Source: Dermacentor variabilis (lineage: Eukaryota; Arthropoda; Arachnida; Ixodida; Ixodidae). Taken from it: DNA of 64,000 bases. This document shows positions 22,401-28,992 of this stretch, piece after piece (the stretch's first letter is position 1; every line of letters starts with the position of its first letter). The position numbers and the translations under genes were made by a program. The notes beneath the pieces were generated by a model that was not told the origin of the DNA, ran no database searches, and was given only the letters and a program-made list of their open reading frames with translations. The stretch spans positions 54,502,255 through 54,566,254 of the forward strand of contig NC_134576.1 of NCBI RefSeq assembly GCF_050947875.1, written 5' to 3'.

Positions 22401-24537
22401 GCCTCACACTTCTCAAAGCCAGACACATTTCCCCATACGTGTGCTGTATTTCTCTGTGGATTTCCGTGGGTGTTGATCCCTTGTTCCATAGGAAACGAAT
22501 CACTTTTCGTTGCTCGTATGCCGTGGACGTGGGGGGCACAACCTCCATCTTCGACACCTGGCACCAGCGTCGTGCCGCGAAGCTGCCGGCAGAAAAGGCC
22601 GAGTCCACCGCTGGGAATGGATATGTTGACTTCGAACCCACAGGCGTAATTTGGCAAAAAAAATCGGAGCAAATACCTCCTGATTCGCCCTCATACATGA
22701 CAAAGGCACTGGCATGATCACAGGTTATTAAAGTTACAATGGGGTTTTTATCCATATTTCAATTATTTTCGCGATAAAATTGCGAAAGGTAGAACGCATA
22801 AAGATTGGTAGTGGCTATTGTGCTTAACGTCCGAAATCCATTTTTTTACGCGTTTCAATTCTGCACTCAACCGACTAAACGCAGACGTGCGTGGACATTA
22901 TAAAAGTGCCGAGGTCGCCCGAGATCAAGGAGGTCCTCGGAAAGGGCAACATCACTTGGCCAAAGCAAAGCGAGCGTCCGGACTTTCTCGGGGCGCTCTT
23001 TTACATGGCGAGACGGTTATTCATACCCGTCGCTTTTGACGTCGCGATCCTAGAGACGGAAGAAAAAGCGACATCGACATCAAGGACCCAAACTCTATTT
23101 TTCGGCCTGCCCACGCGTTTCCTCGGTCACGCGAGGGCGCTGGCAAGGCTTCAACAGTCGGGCAGACTCCTAGATCACCTGCGTCTAACATACGAGACGC
23201 TCGACTTAGGCGTCAACGAGACCAGGCTGAAAGAAATCGCCAGACACTTCGGTCACTTGGGTGGCTTCTTTGCACGCTACGAGGGGGCGTCTGACTACGT
23301 CACTAGGAGCGCGAACGCGTCCTTCTTTCTCCAGTACACGCCCTCGGTGTCGAAGGCTCGCTGGGACGCACTGACGAAGCGGTACTTCAACATCTCGCTC
23401 GTCGACGACCAAGACAATTTCCAAGACGGCGTGGCCATCCAGGGCGCCGACGTTTTCTCTGCCGTATTCGAGGTACACGCTAAGCATGGTGAGCACGTGA
23501 CCGACGACATCGTCGGAGGCCTCTGCGTGCAGGCACTCGTCGACTACACGAGCGCCGACCTCCTAGCAAGCCTGCTCGGAGGAAGTCGAGAGCTCGCCAC
23601 CGAGTCTCTCTACCACAGGTGCTTTTCGGACGCCTACAGGTTCTACGGCGCCGCTATCGACGCCTACTTCCACCAACCACTCAGCCGCGAGGTGGTGGAC
23701 ATCCGGCGAGTGGCCACTCTTGTCCACGAGACCTTCTCCGGAACGCTTCGGCGCAGAGACGGGACTTTCGCCGACGTCTCTCCGGGTGCAACGACAAATA
23801 AGTCGGCGCTGTCTGGCAGGCACAGAAACTTCGACTTGGCACTGTCAACCTTGTACAATCTAGACATGAAGACTTTCGCTGACTCGTACGAGCGCTATCC
23901 ATCGGTGACTGACAGCGCCCTGTACAACTGGATGCGGCACGCGGCTTTCGCCTCTGTCGGCGGCAAGTCGCCTACAGGGGTGTCGCTGTGGGACTCATTG
24001 AACGAAGACGTTGGACGTGTCGCAGGCAGATTTCGAAACTTCCGCGTGCGCCTGGCACACATGGAAGATCCCTTCTATGCGGCCAACGTCAGCAGCGCAG
24101 TGCTCATGGCAGGAGTCGGAGCGCGCTTGGCGGCGGCGCTCTTTTACGACCAAGTCGTGGCCAGCAGCCCGGATGACCCTGCGAAGGTCTACACTGAGAA
24201 CCAGGAGTGCTTATTTCCTGGGACTGGTGGTGGATCGACAGACCTGGAGATTCAGGGTGCCGTGGCCTCCATCGACATTGCTTGGTCGGCACTGAAAGCT
24301 GCGGGCGTGGCGAGGCCTTCCTCCGGAACGGCCGTCGCCCCTCGGGACACCAGGGCCGGCTTCCTCGCGGATGAACCCCTCTTCTTCTCCTTCTTCTGCT
24401 ATCTGCTCTGCGGGGAGCCGGACGGCGAACGCCTCTGCAATGTGCCGCTCCGTCACAGCAGCGGCTTTGCGCGGGTGTTTGGGTGCGAGAGAGCGTCGGT
24501 GATGAATCCGGATAAAAAATGCCACATGGGCGTGTAG
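3858..24537 (+). CDS. M13 (neprilysin-like) type II membrane pseudopeptidase, five-exon model
   Basis: Model: 3858-4138, 6510-6591, 17791-18134, 18797-18947, 22885-24537, total 2511 nt, 836 aa. Phases are 2, 0, 2 and 0 at successive junctions and all introns are GT-AG. The protein has a disordered Ala/Ser/Thr/Pro-rich cytosolic tail with an RRRSSKHHRKGGKK basic patch, one membrane segment (about residues 164-187), then an ectodomain with M13 cysteines (CESEPC, NFYAHVCGRW). The C-terminus ends FARVFGC..MNPDKKC, close to the family's usual end. The HExxH helix is deleted and the GENxAD motif is replaced by GAVASI, so zinc binding and catalysis are not expected. M13 members are normally zinc endopeptidases acting on extracellular peptides. 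The link of exons 1-2 to exon 3 is inferred from phase and style; the alternative is a start at ATG 17713. Confidence 0.65.
4849..5019 (+). CDS. Small unassigned ORF or exon in intron 1
   Basis: A 56-codon frame starts MERLKWKRMTQRDL and contains SHEWLKDLNDVLWICHKE before a stop that overlaps a GAGTAAGT donor-like site. It has protein-like composition but I do not recognise it. In another frame the same DNA, read after AG at 4840, would continue exon 1 in phase until a TGA. No counterpart was seen in the duplicated locus. Could be a gene-fragment insertion or chance. Confidence 0.2.
   Translation: MERLKWKRMTQRDLQTRLQNEGIQLIASNQFNELALGLSHEWLKDLNDVLWICHKE
5512..5934. mobile_element. MITE with terminal inverted repeats
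   Basis: The ends are inverted copies: left TTCTGATAGCCATCGGGGCC, right strand reversed TTCTGATGGCGATCGGGGCC, continuing with CGATCCGGAT. The interior is AT-rich and noncoding. It lies in intron 1 and is absent at the equivalent place in the duplicated locus near 52150-52250. No clear target duplication was found. Confidence 0.7.
6232..6296. repeat. Tetranucleotide microsatellite (ATTG)n then (ATTC)n
   Basis: About eight ATTG units followed by about seven ATTC units in direct succession. Confidence 0.95.
6510..6591 (+). CDS. M13 gene exon 2 (27-codon mini-exon)
   Basis: Acceptor TCTCCCGCCGCAG has a good pyrimidine tract and the donor is CCG/GTGAGT. The first base completes the glycine split by exon 1. 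The rest reads VTQAASGTTLPTSLSVSSDK then ALSPQPP, ending in phase 0. The copy at 53381-53462 has the same 82-nt length, splice sites and frame with a few substitutions. That conservation is the main support for it being coding. Confidence 0.7.
7353..7430. repeat. (TA)n microsatellite
   Basis: A long TA run with a few CA interruptions, directly before the 5' end of the truncated RTE element. It creates a spurious Tyr-Ile ORF on the minus strand. Confidence 0.95.
7455..8948 (+). pseudogene. RTE reverse transcriptase, decayed
   Basis: Motifs in order: NIILIHKKGDAKDLKN near 7795, YEKAFDSV near 8050, RQGDTISPMLF near 8220, and FADDVAWLSN near 8335 (the catalytic ADD is kept). Then a post-RT region with LPLSLKRKVYNSCVLPVLTY and RRMMGVTLKDKKRADW. 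A TGA at 8079-8081, a TAG near 8107 and at least one frameshift near 8310 inactivate it. The RTE clade assignment rests on these motifs and on the simple-repeat tail. Confidence 0.8.
8949..9798 (-). repeat. 3' LTR of the Gmr1-like element
   Basis: 850 bp, matching 15180-16029 at a constant offset of 6231. On the minus strand it starts TGTTGCGTTTCGCC and ends CCAAACA. A TATAAAAAC box lies near 9237-9246 and an AATAAA near 9121-9126, giving the usual promoter and polyadenylation order for minus-strand transcription. The upstream part carries a 47-bp minisatellite. The bordering sequence at 9799 upward is G-rich on the minus strand (CGGCGGGGCGG), a weak candidate polypurine tract. Confidence 0.95.
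9419..9653. repeat. 47-bp minisatellite in the 3' LTR (copy at 15650-15884)
   Basis: Five units with the core CTTTGGCATCGCCTGTTTCG. Two unit types alternate: one has CACAATGACTGGAACG, the other CCCAATAACTGGAATG, in order A-B-A-B-A'. This points to growth by 94-bp dimers. The same array occurs in the 5' LTR. It lies upstream of the TATA box in the U3 region and produces meaningless ORFs in several frames. Confidence 0.9.
10286..14824 (-). CDS. Gag-pol polyprotein with integrase before reverse transcriptase (Gmr1 order)
   Basis: 1512 aa, no internal stop. In order: Glu/Lys/Arg coiled coil (about 45-128); capsid with a SCAN-like helical part (about 215-305, LEQFYSRLPENVRYWV); CCHC knuckle CYTCQKPGHFSAQC (372-385); a retropepsin-like segment with RDSAAT (425-430), where the usual DTG/DSG is DSA; integrase with H671/H678/C708/C711 zinc fingers and D741, D800, E835 (DD35E) plus a GPY/F-like module (about 968-1008); reverse transcriptase with YLDD (1245-1248); RNase H with QCDAS, TEKE and ETDH; end NADGLSRSP. 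All catalytic residues of IN, RT and RNase H are present. The order matches Gmr1-type Ty3/gypsy elements and Ty1/copia, while the domains themselves are Ty3/gypsy-like. Confidence 0.95.
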   Translation of the reverse strand: MDLKSLRKPKLLELARELGLDVSDKLRKPELLKAILELEAEDDELSECLETIEERSKRQERELKEQKEKQERELKEQKEKEERELKEQKEKEERERKEQKEREQQEKKEEREHALEMKRLEVEMERARNGSQAHGAGERVLFKMTDLMRPFKLGEDIGLFLVNFERTCEKQGFSRETWPQRLLTLLPGEAADVVARLDREEAEDFDKVKSSLLKKYRLSAEAFRRKFRENEKGRSESYTEFAYRLMSNMQEWLKEEKAFGDHDKVLQCFGLEQFYSRLPENVRYWVLDRPDVSTVARAAELAEEFVTRRARGAKDGQKGEFGSKFERPKFTPMRLKGDTRSADASESSPTKRKETAAAKRRKRFEMRRARLCYTCQKPGHFSAQCPETTPKVVFFSIGSTDENMKLLEPYMRDLLVNGKECRVLRDSAATMDVVHPSYVEPHMFTGECAWIKQAVEAHSVCLPVAKVLIEGPFGALETEAAVSSMLPPQYPYLFSNRSDHLLREKGLLFGEASVQALTRSKVRELAAKAVVAGPTLSNNEKGSEAQQADIPSTPELNKLESVTLKAPDTGEEMPDTGKLEELSTDLLIAPTSDGLDRLLKVSRSALIAEQKKDGSLENVRCNVKEGIARKTARFVERGGVLYRKYLDRRGVEFDQLVVPQCYRQDLLRLSHGGSWSGHLGVKKTKDRLLQEYYWPGCFRDADHFVRTCDTCQRVGKPGDKSRAPLKLVPIITEPFRRLVIDTVGPLPVTATAYRHILTVICPATKFPEAVPLKELSSVEIVNALLSIFARVGFPAEIQSDQGTVFTSALTTTFLERCGVKLLHSSVYHPQSNSVEKLHSVMKRVLRALCFEHRSDWELCLPGVMFALRTAPHAATGFSPAELVYGRSLRSPLRMLRESWEGRGDDPVVVEYVLKLLERLRRAQELSGEAMAKAQQRAKVYYDRTARARRFEVGDEVMILRTSLNNKLDVQWEGPARIVQKLSDVNYVVSLPGKRKAQQVYHCNLLKPYRQREAVVCMMVNVPEELPVELPGLGSVTNREDTGQVISDLISKAPLSPEQKTELHQLLQEFQGLFSERPGRTSVLTHDIELTSTEPVRSKAYRVSPRQSDIMEAEVKKMLQLGVIEAGESDYTSPLILVEVPGKEPRPCVDYRRLNSITKDQIYPIPNIEERLEKVSSAQFISTLDLVRGYWQVPLTEEASRYAAFISPMGTFRPKVLSFGLKNAPYCFSSLMDKVLRGQQEFALPYLDDVAIFSASWSEHMTHLRAVLTRLREAGLTVKAPKCQIAQAEVVYLGHVIGQGRRRPSEIKVAAVRDFPQPRTKTDIRSFLGVAGYYQRYIPRYSDIAAPLTDALRKTEPQTVVWDETKERAFSALKSALTSQPVLRSPDYTKGFIVQCDASERGMGVVLCQRENGEVEHPVLYASRKLTSREQAYSATEKECACLVWAVQKLSCYLAGSRFIIETDHCPLQWLQTISPKNGRLLRWSLALQQYSFEVRYKKGSLNGNADGLSRSP
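15158..15177 (-). other. Primer binding site candidate
   Basis: Two bases after the 5' LTR the minus strand reads TGGTTGGCAGCGGTGAG. Apart from one extra T it matches the complement of a tRNA-Leu 3' end as I recall it (CCGCTGCC plus discriminator and CCA). The tRNA assignment is from memory and unchecked; the position is typical for a PBS. Confidence 0.5.
15180..16029 (-). repeat. 5' LTR of the Gmr1-like element
   Basis: 850 bp, base for base like the copy at 8949-9798 as far as I could compare. It carries the same TATA box, AATAAA and 47-bp array (15650-15884). It is followed on its outer side by the AAGC duplication and the resumed RTE sequence. Confidence 0.95.
16030..16230 (+). pseudogene. 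3' end of the split RTE LINE
   Basis: It continues the RTE frame with RGRQKVRWADEIKKFAGTTW and SMGEAFALQWAQPGGC, then stops at 16180-16182 in a (TGCTGATG)-type simple repeat tail. The same C-terminal block is seen, reversed, near 19265-19400. Confidence 0.8.
16231..17790. other. Intronic sequence, no gene recognised
   Basis: Part of intron 2 of the M13 model. Open frames here lack family motifs. ATG 17713, directly after an in-frame TGA, opens into exon 3 and is the alternative translation start if exons 1-2 belong elsewhere. Confidence 0.5.
17791..18134 (+). CDS. M13 gene exon 3 (membrane anchor and start of ectodomain)
   Basis: Encodes KPQAAVEVPKAAVR, a linker, then the hydrophobic segment YWPLAATIVALVVVILLQLL with no charged residue, followed by APLRLQRAPR. 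A short tail plus one hydrophobic span near the N-terminus is the type II signal-anchor layout of M13 proteins. The ectodomain begins with CESEPC and NLSEPACDNFYAHVCG, the conserved paired-cysteine start. The donor is AG/GTACGT at 18135. The acceptor CCGCCAG (17784-17790) is the best in-phase choice but has a poor pyrimidine tract, so the exact start is uncertain. Confidence 0.7.
18543..18562. repeat. Short (TA)n microsatellite
   Basis: About ten TA units in intron 3. Confidence 0.9.
18797..18947 (+). CDS. M13 gene exon 4
   Basis: 151 nt between ACAAAG/G and TAC/GTAAGA. The first base completes an arginine (AG+G), giving CGRW across the junction, the family's conserved CGxW. It continues DASHSRKGDGSVLAESWRR and ends ASRFIY. 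The frame joins exon 5 in phase 0 as FIY-TCVD, equivalent to the (L/F)Y..C block that precedes the next helix in M13 proteins. Confidence 0.7.
19253..20776 (-). mobile_element. RTE-type LINE with 5' inversion (twin priming)
   Basis: The 3' segment (19253-19828) is on the minus strand, ends in a (CAT)n/(ATG)n tail at 19253-19266, and begins with the STDPDHETEI region. The upstream segment (about 19836-20776) is on the plus strand and carries the RT core (YRPISLLSVAYK, RQEATISPKLF, FADDIALLSN). The outer end of the inverted part stops exactly where the 3' part starts in the element sequence, as twin priming predicts. A 10-bp duplication AATCAGGACA flanks it (19243-19252 and 20777-20786). Stops near 19956 and 20315 inactivate it. 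Confidence 0.85.
21219..21262. repeat. Perfect hairpin with G/C runs
   Basis: CGTCAGTTACGGGGGG (21219-21234) pairs fully with 21247-21262. The loop is about 12 bases. Confidence 0.85.
22131..22693 (-). mobile_element. Internally deleted mariner element
   Basis: Terminal inverted repeats of about 28 bp (CCAGGGCGAATCAGAAAGTA left; TGAGGGCGAATCAGGAGGTA right, reversed) sit next to TA dinucleotides at 22129-22130 and 22694-22695. On the minus strand from 22548 the frame reads EQRKVIRFLWNKGSTPTEI and SVRRWWCEFAKGRE, the helix-turn-helix part of a mariner transposase. It then passes almost directly to a C-terminal NRCGDYVEK-like end in another frame. The catalytic core is missing; 563 bp against about 1.3 kb for full elements. 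Confidence 0.85.
22225..22548 (-). pseudogene. Mariner transposase fragment
   Basis: Encodes about 107 residues: an N-terminal DNA-binding region followed by fused C-terminal sequence, with no catalytic aspartates. It cannot transpose itself but could still bind mariner ends if expressed, which is speculative. Confidence 0.75.
22885..24537 (+). CDS. M13 gene exon 5 (bulk of ectodomain)
   Basis: Acceptor AAACGCAG at 22877-22884; 550 codons then TAG. It starts TCVDIIKVPRSPEIKEVLGK and includes DPFYAANVSSAVLMAG, equivalent to the NAYYxxxxNxIxxPA motif before the active site. After LFYDQ it jumps to ENQECL: about 35 residues that should carry the GHExxH helix are absent. The next zinc ligand block reads QGAVASIDIAWSAL instead of GENxAD..GL. 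The C-terminus (HSSGFARVFGC, MNPDKKCHMGV) keeps the family cysteines. No stop or frameshift is seen, so an inactive but maintained protein is more likely than a dead gene. Confidence 0.8.
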   Translation, partial: TCVDIIKVPRSPEIKEVLGKGNITWPKQSERPDFLGALFYMARRLFIPVAFDVAILETEEKATSTSRTQTLFFGLPTRFLGHARALARLQQSGRLLDHLRLTYETLDLGVNETRLKEIARHFGHLGGFFARYEGASDYVTRSANASFFLQYTPSVSKARWDALTKRYFNISLVDDQDNFQDGVAIQGADVFSAVFEVHAKHGEHVTDDIVGGLCVQALVDYTSADLLASLLGGSRELATESLYHRCFSDAYRFYGAAIDAYFHQPLSREVVDIRRVATLVHETFSGTLRRRDGTFADVSPGATTNKSALSGRHRNFDLALSTLYNLDMKTFADSYERYPSVTDSALYNWMRHAAFASVGGKSPTGVSLWDSLNEDVGRVAGRFRNFRVRLAHMEDPFYAANVSSAVLMAGVGARLAAALFYDQVVASSPDDPAKVYTENQECLFPGTGGGSTDLEIQGAVASIDIAWSALKAAGVARPSSGTAVAPRDTRAGFLADEPLFFSFFCYLLCGEPDGERLCNVPLRHSSGFARVFGCERASVMNPDKKCHMGV

Positions 24538-26825
24538 CAATCACGGCGCGTTGTCTTTTACTGTGTGCATGAATACCCAACCGAGGAGGCACGCAAAGCG
24601 TGCCTTTGCACGCTTAAATATGAACCTAAATTTTTAGCTGCGGAGCAGTGGTTGCGGAACTAATTTTGTATTGTGCTATACTATACGTAGCCAGCTAGAA
24701 ACACAAGAAGCAGAACGCTGACGGAAGTGGCGTTGTCTTGCAGGGATAGTGCTCAAGAACGCTTCGCAATATGGCGTTTTCTTGAAGGGCTAGACGTTTC
24801 AACACCTTAAAGACAACACTACTTTCGTCGGCGTGCTGTATAGCGTGTTTATATATGAATCTACCACTCGGCCAGACGAGATGAAGCACAGTTATCGATT
24901 TCATACGTCGCCAGGCGTAGTGCTTGGTAACACTCATGTCGAACTCGCTTCGACTACACTGAGAAAATGTACAAAGGGGAATGACTGAAAGAGAAAAACC
25001 ATACGACTTCATTCGGTATTCATGTGCGTCCTATAGTTTGGCTTTATGTCCTTGCCTCAAGCAGGGCGGCGTACGTTGGATGCAAATTAGCACCGAGCCC
25101 AATTGGTCATGATCGGGACTCTTTCGCATGCGAATTTGGCTCCGAATATGCTGGTCTATGCAGACAGAAGGCTTAGCCATGACTGCTGCAGTTCATGTCT
25201 GCCAATTAAGTAGCATGCGGCAGTTAGCTTTCTAAGGCTAAACATTGCCCTATGAGACGACGCAGTAGGGTGCATCGGTTTAATGTCGGTCATTAATTTT
25301 GAATGTGCGCCCCTGCCCGTGCGCACTAGCGCTCTTTAATGCCGTCTCCAGGACCCGAACCTCGGCTTGTAAAGTTTTGTTCCCGACAATACGCGTTCGC
25401 GCGGCTTGACTGGCACCCTCTGTCCCGCAAGGCAAATTTAGGGGAGGGGGTGCAGTTTCGTGATCCGGAGAGAGTATATGGAAGGTCTCTCCTAACGGTA
25501 AGTGGCATGATATTATTCGTTTTAGCGACGCATTGTCTAATCTTGTGGGCTCTTGAGGTTTTCCTGCTGGGGTGCTGAGCATTCAGGAGGGAAGTGGTCG
25601 ACCGCTGCGACGAGGCGGTGTGGGTGTGGTTGAAGATCAGCAGTGAAGGAAGACAAGCATGTTATGGGAGCATGAATCGAAAGTTTCGACTCTAAGCTCC
25701 GTTGTATTTATAATTGTATAGCGGACAATTTCAAGGCATGGGTGGTCTGAAATACAGTTTCACGTTCCCATCAAGCTCCAAATAACGTCCCCACGCAACG
25801 CTTTGTTGTCCAGATTGCCAAGAGCTACAGCAGACGACTGTCGTAGGTCGGGGTAGTGCTCATTGGTTGTTTAATTAATACTCTTGGTGGAACGCACACT
25901 TAAAGGGTTGGCGATGAGTCCGGCTGTTGGATCGTTCATGAAAATGTTTTAGGAGACTAACTTCAAGTAAAAATATCTTTAGTATATATTGTGAAGTTGA
26001 TCATATGATTATAGAGATAGGAAGTAAATTACGAAATGTTTTCTTGAAGAAATGAGAATACGAAAAAATGACAGCAAATTTTGGTTGTTCATCAATGTAC
26101 TGAGGTTAAAAATATTCCGTGCCTAAGACCAGGTTTTCTTTTCCTAATTTGATTTGCTGTCCCGCAAAAAAAAAAAAAAAAAAACGTTTCATTTAAATCT
26201 GGCGAGTAATTTCCTAAAAAGTACATTAAATATATTTAAAAGCAAAAATAGTATTTAAAAATCGTTGCAGAAAATTGATTGATCCCATGCACTAGTGGGA
26301 ATCGATTGTAAGCGGAACTTTCATCATTTACCTAGTACGTGCAGTTCTATCTAGCTCAAGACAATATTATTAATCTAGTAACGTTGGCGCAACACTCCTC
26401 GATCAATGCACGTTCTGGTATCGCTTTGTTCACTTCTTTTTCTAGACACGGCTGCTTCTATTACTGACTTACTGCCTTCTTGGCAGCCGCGCCTTCTTCA
26501 GTTTTGTCTCTTCTTGCCTCTTGTGCTTGTATATTTGATTATATTCCTAGTGAGCACATACTCTTTCTTGGTCATTGGCTAAAAGCATTCATATGTCCAG
26601 TTCCACTTACCTATAGACCCAAATTGTCCATTCGGGCACATATACCCAGTGGCACATGCCCACTTGCGCATACCCAGTTGCCAGAGTTTTCGAGCACAGC
26701 TTTTAGGCGCGGTTCCTGCCTTGAGCGTCGGCGTGCCTCGTCCTCCCTCGGTGCGACCGAGCGAACGAAAAGATCGAAAGATGAAAAAGTGAACGCGGAG
26801 CGTCGCAGCGGATGAAAGTCGGCTG
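24538..26825. other. Downstream intergenic sequence
   Basis: No AATAAA was found close after the stop. The region holds an A-run near 26165 and no recognisable gene or element. Confidence 0.5.
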
Positions 26826-27085
26826 CATCAAAGAGCGCGAGGAGGAAAACGGAGGAGGAGGGTGCAGTGGAAGCATGAGGAAGAAAGCGGAGGAGGAGGG
26901 CGCAGTGGAAGCATGAGGAGGAAAGCGGAGGAGGAGGGCGCAGAGGAAGCATGAGGAGGAAAGCGGAGGAGGAGGGCGCAGTGGAAGCATGAGGAGGAAA
27001 GCGGAGGAGGAGGGCGCAGTGGAAGCACGAGGAGGAAAGCGGAGGAGGAGGGCGCAGTGGAAGCATGAGGAGGAAAGCGGAGAAA
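26826..27085. repeat. 38-bp minisatellite, six to seven units
   Basis: Purine-rich units with the core GAGGAGGAAAGCGGAGGAGG; period 38 bp (for example GCATGAGG at 26873 and GCATGAGGAG at 26911). Since 38 is not a multiple of three, all three minus frames stay open and show a repeated Ser/Leu/Pro peptide. Confidence 0.9.
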
Positions 27086-28697
27086 GCCACCATGACGCGC
27101 CACCAGATGGCGCTCGCGTCCACGCATCCGCGGCAGCAGCGACACCGACCGTGCGGAGGAAAGAAAAGAAAGTCGCAGTTTCGCCCGTAAGGCGAAGCAT
27201 TGATTGCGGTAGCAAATTAGTAAACAGCTATACGAAGTGACGATAGTCGGTGATAGTAGCTTTACCGGTCGTATAAACTAGGAAACATTCGCTTACTAAC
27301 CGAATCAACAAGCATGGCGTCAGCGCGCACAAGCAAACATGAACTCATCACACTCGATGAGCGCGGACACTCGCTGCCGAAACGCTGGTGTGAGCAAGCA
27401 TGGCAGCAGCAGCGAGCGAAGTGACCTTCGTGCCGTCTATCGTCTTCAACGCAAAAACGGCTAGAACACAGCGCGTAAAGGTATGAGCTGTCTGCAGATC
27501 CTTTCAAGATACGGTGCGCGTGGCCGTGCGCGGCCGTGCAAAGTACGCTTTTAGTTGTTGGCGGAGTCGAAGCCGCCCCCACTCCTTTCCTCGCCGTCTA
27601 CCCGCTATATTCCATATATGGCGCGCGAGATTGAGCCGCGATCGTCAGTTCCCCTTGCGCCCTGTCGCGAAATTTGCAGTTGCTACCGAAGCAAAACGCA
27701 ACCCCCTCCCTCCCTCCCTCCCCCCACCCTCCGGCCTTTCGCGCCACAGAAGACAGCGCGTTTGCTCTCCCCTTTATTCTTCGCGCGCGCCAGATTGAGC
27801 AGCGATCGTCTGCTTATCTCGATTGCTTTCACTCACACATACAGCATACTACGCGTGGCAAAGATGTTATAGCCCTTGTTCTATATGCGGAACATCACGG
27901 CGACGGCAAAATGCACCTGTAGTGTGTATATAATTGCTATCGCAATAAAAGAGAACCAGAAAGCTCGCCTTCGCACATATCGTTAACCGTAAGCGTTTCC
28001 CGGTAATGATTACGGTTGCATAAGCTGCAGTTGCCGGGAAGCGGCAACTGTGTGCCCGCTGTGTATAGAGCGTCGCGCGTCGCGGTTCTTCCAGTCAGTG
28101 CGGTGATCGGTGCGATGCCTCAATATATAACGGTACAAAAACACGTACTGAGCTGCGCACAAATTTCGCATTTGGGAGTGTCGTTATCGTGAGTCATTTT
28201 TGTATTATGTTGTATTATGGGCAAAACAGCAGCAGCACCAACATTGGGAAAGTCCGAAGAGGAGGCAAAGAAAGCTTCGCTTTAACATCGATAAATATGT
28301 CAAAATCTGGAATATCTTTTCTTCTCCAATTTGATGCGTACCTCTATGCCATCCGTCAAAAACGACACCATATGGGCACACCAGCAGACACACGTTGTGG
28401 CAAACTAGCTGTCTGCCACGTTGCCATATCATACTGAGAAACGGTATCTCTTGTTGCGATCACAGCGCCCCCAGTTAAACTTCCTTAGACCCTCCCCTAT
28501 CCTTAGTATACTGACTGCAACTACTTTGCAATGGTGGCTCATCAAGCACAGAGCTCAGCGGCGGAAGATCTAGGAGAAATGAAATGCACATTTAGATTTA
28601 TTGGTCATCCTCCTTGAGTCATAGTTGTACATATTAACCTCGTCATATGCCAAAAATTACGGGCTAACCCATCTCCTAAACAGACAGCTTTAGATTA
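27086..28697. other. No gene recognised
   Basis: CpG-rich stretches and a repeated ATTGAGC(C/A)GCGATCGTC motif near 27628 and 27793 suggest an unclassified dispersed repeat. No coding evidence. Confidence 0.45.
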
Positions 28698-28989
28698 GGG
28701 GACCCAAGCGGCTTGCGTACGCAAGAATTAATGACCATGGTATTGCACATGCGCAGACCCCTACGTCTGGGTCTGCGCATGCGCGGTACCGTAGCCACTA
28801 GTTATTATGCAAAAAAGGTGAGGCGTGCAGACAGAACAGAAGAGAAATGGACAACATGGCTCCACTCCTCTTCTTTTGTGTCCTGTCGGCACGCCTAACC
28901 TTTTTCTGCATAATGAATCCTTACCAACTAGCTCAGCCTTCTGTCGTTCTAAGCCCCTAGTTCTTGCGTACGCAAGCCGCTTACGTCCC
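28698..28989. mobile_element. PIF/Harbinger-type MITE
   Basis: 292 bp flanked by TTA on both sides (28695-28697 and 28990-28992). The inverted ends share AAGCGGCTTGCGTACGCAAG. The 3-bp TTA duplication and G-rich ends fit the PIF/Harbinger superfamily. Two nested hairpins lie inside (TGCGCAGACCC near 28751; a GTTATTATGCA..TGCATAAT pair around 28800-28912). Confidence 0.8.
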
Positions 28990-28992
28990 TTA

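Larger units (their letters stand above)
18948..22884 (+). other. Intron 4 of the M13 model with three insertions
   Basis: Holds the twin-primed RTE (19253-20776), a G/C hairpin (21219-21262) and a deleted mariner (22131-22693). No further exon was recognised; the reading frame joins correctly without one. Confidence 0.55.

Noticed and set aside
26611..27215. Three minus-strand frames rich in Ser/Leu/Pro repeats
   Set aside because: A 38-bp tandem repeat keeps all three frames open; no gene signal.
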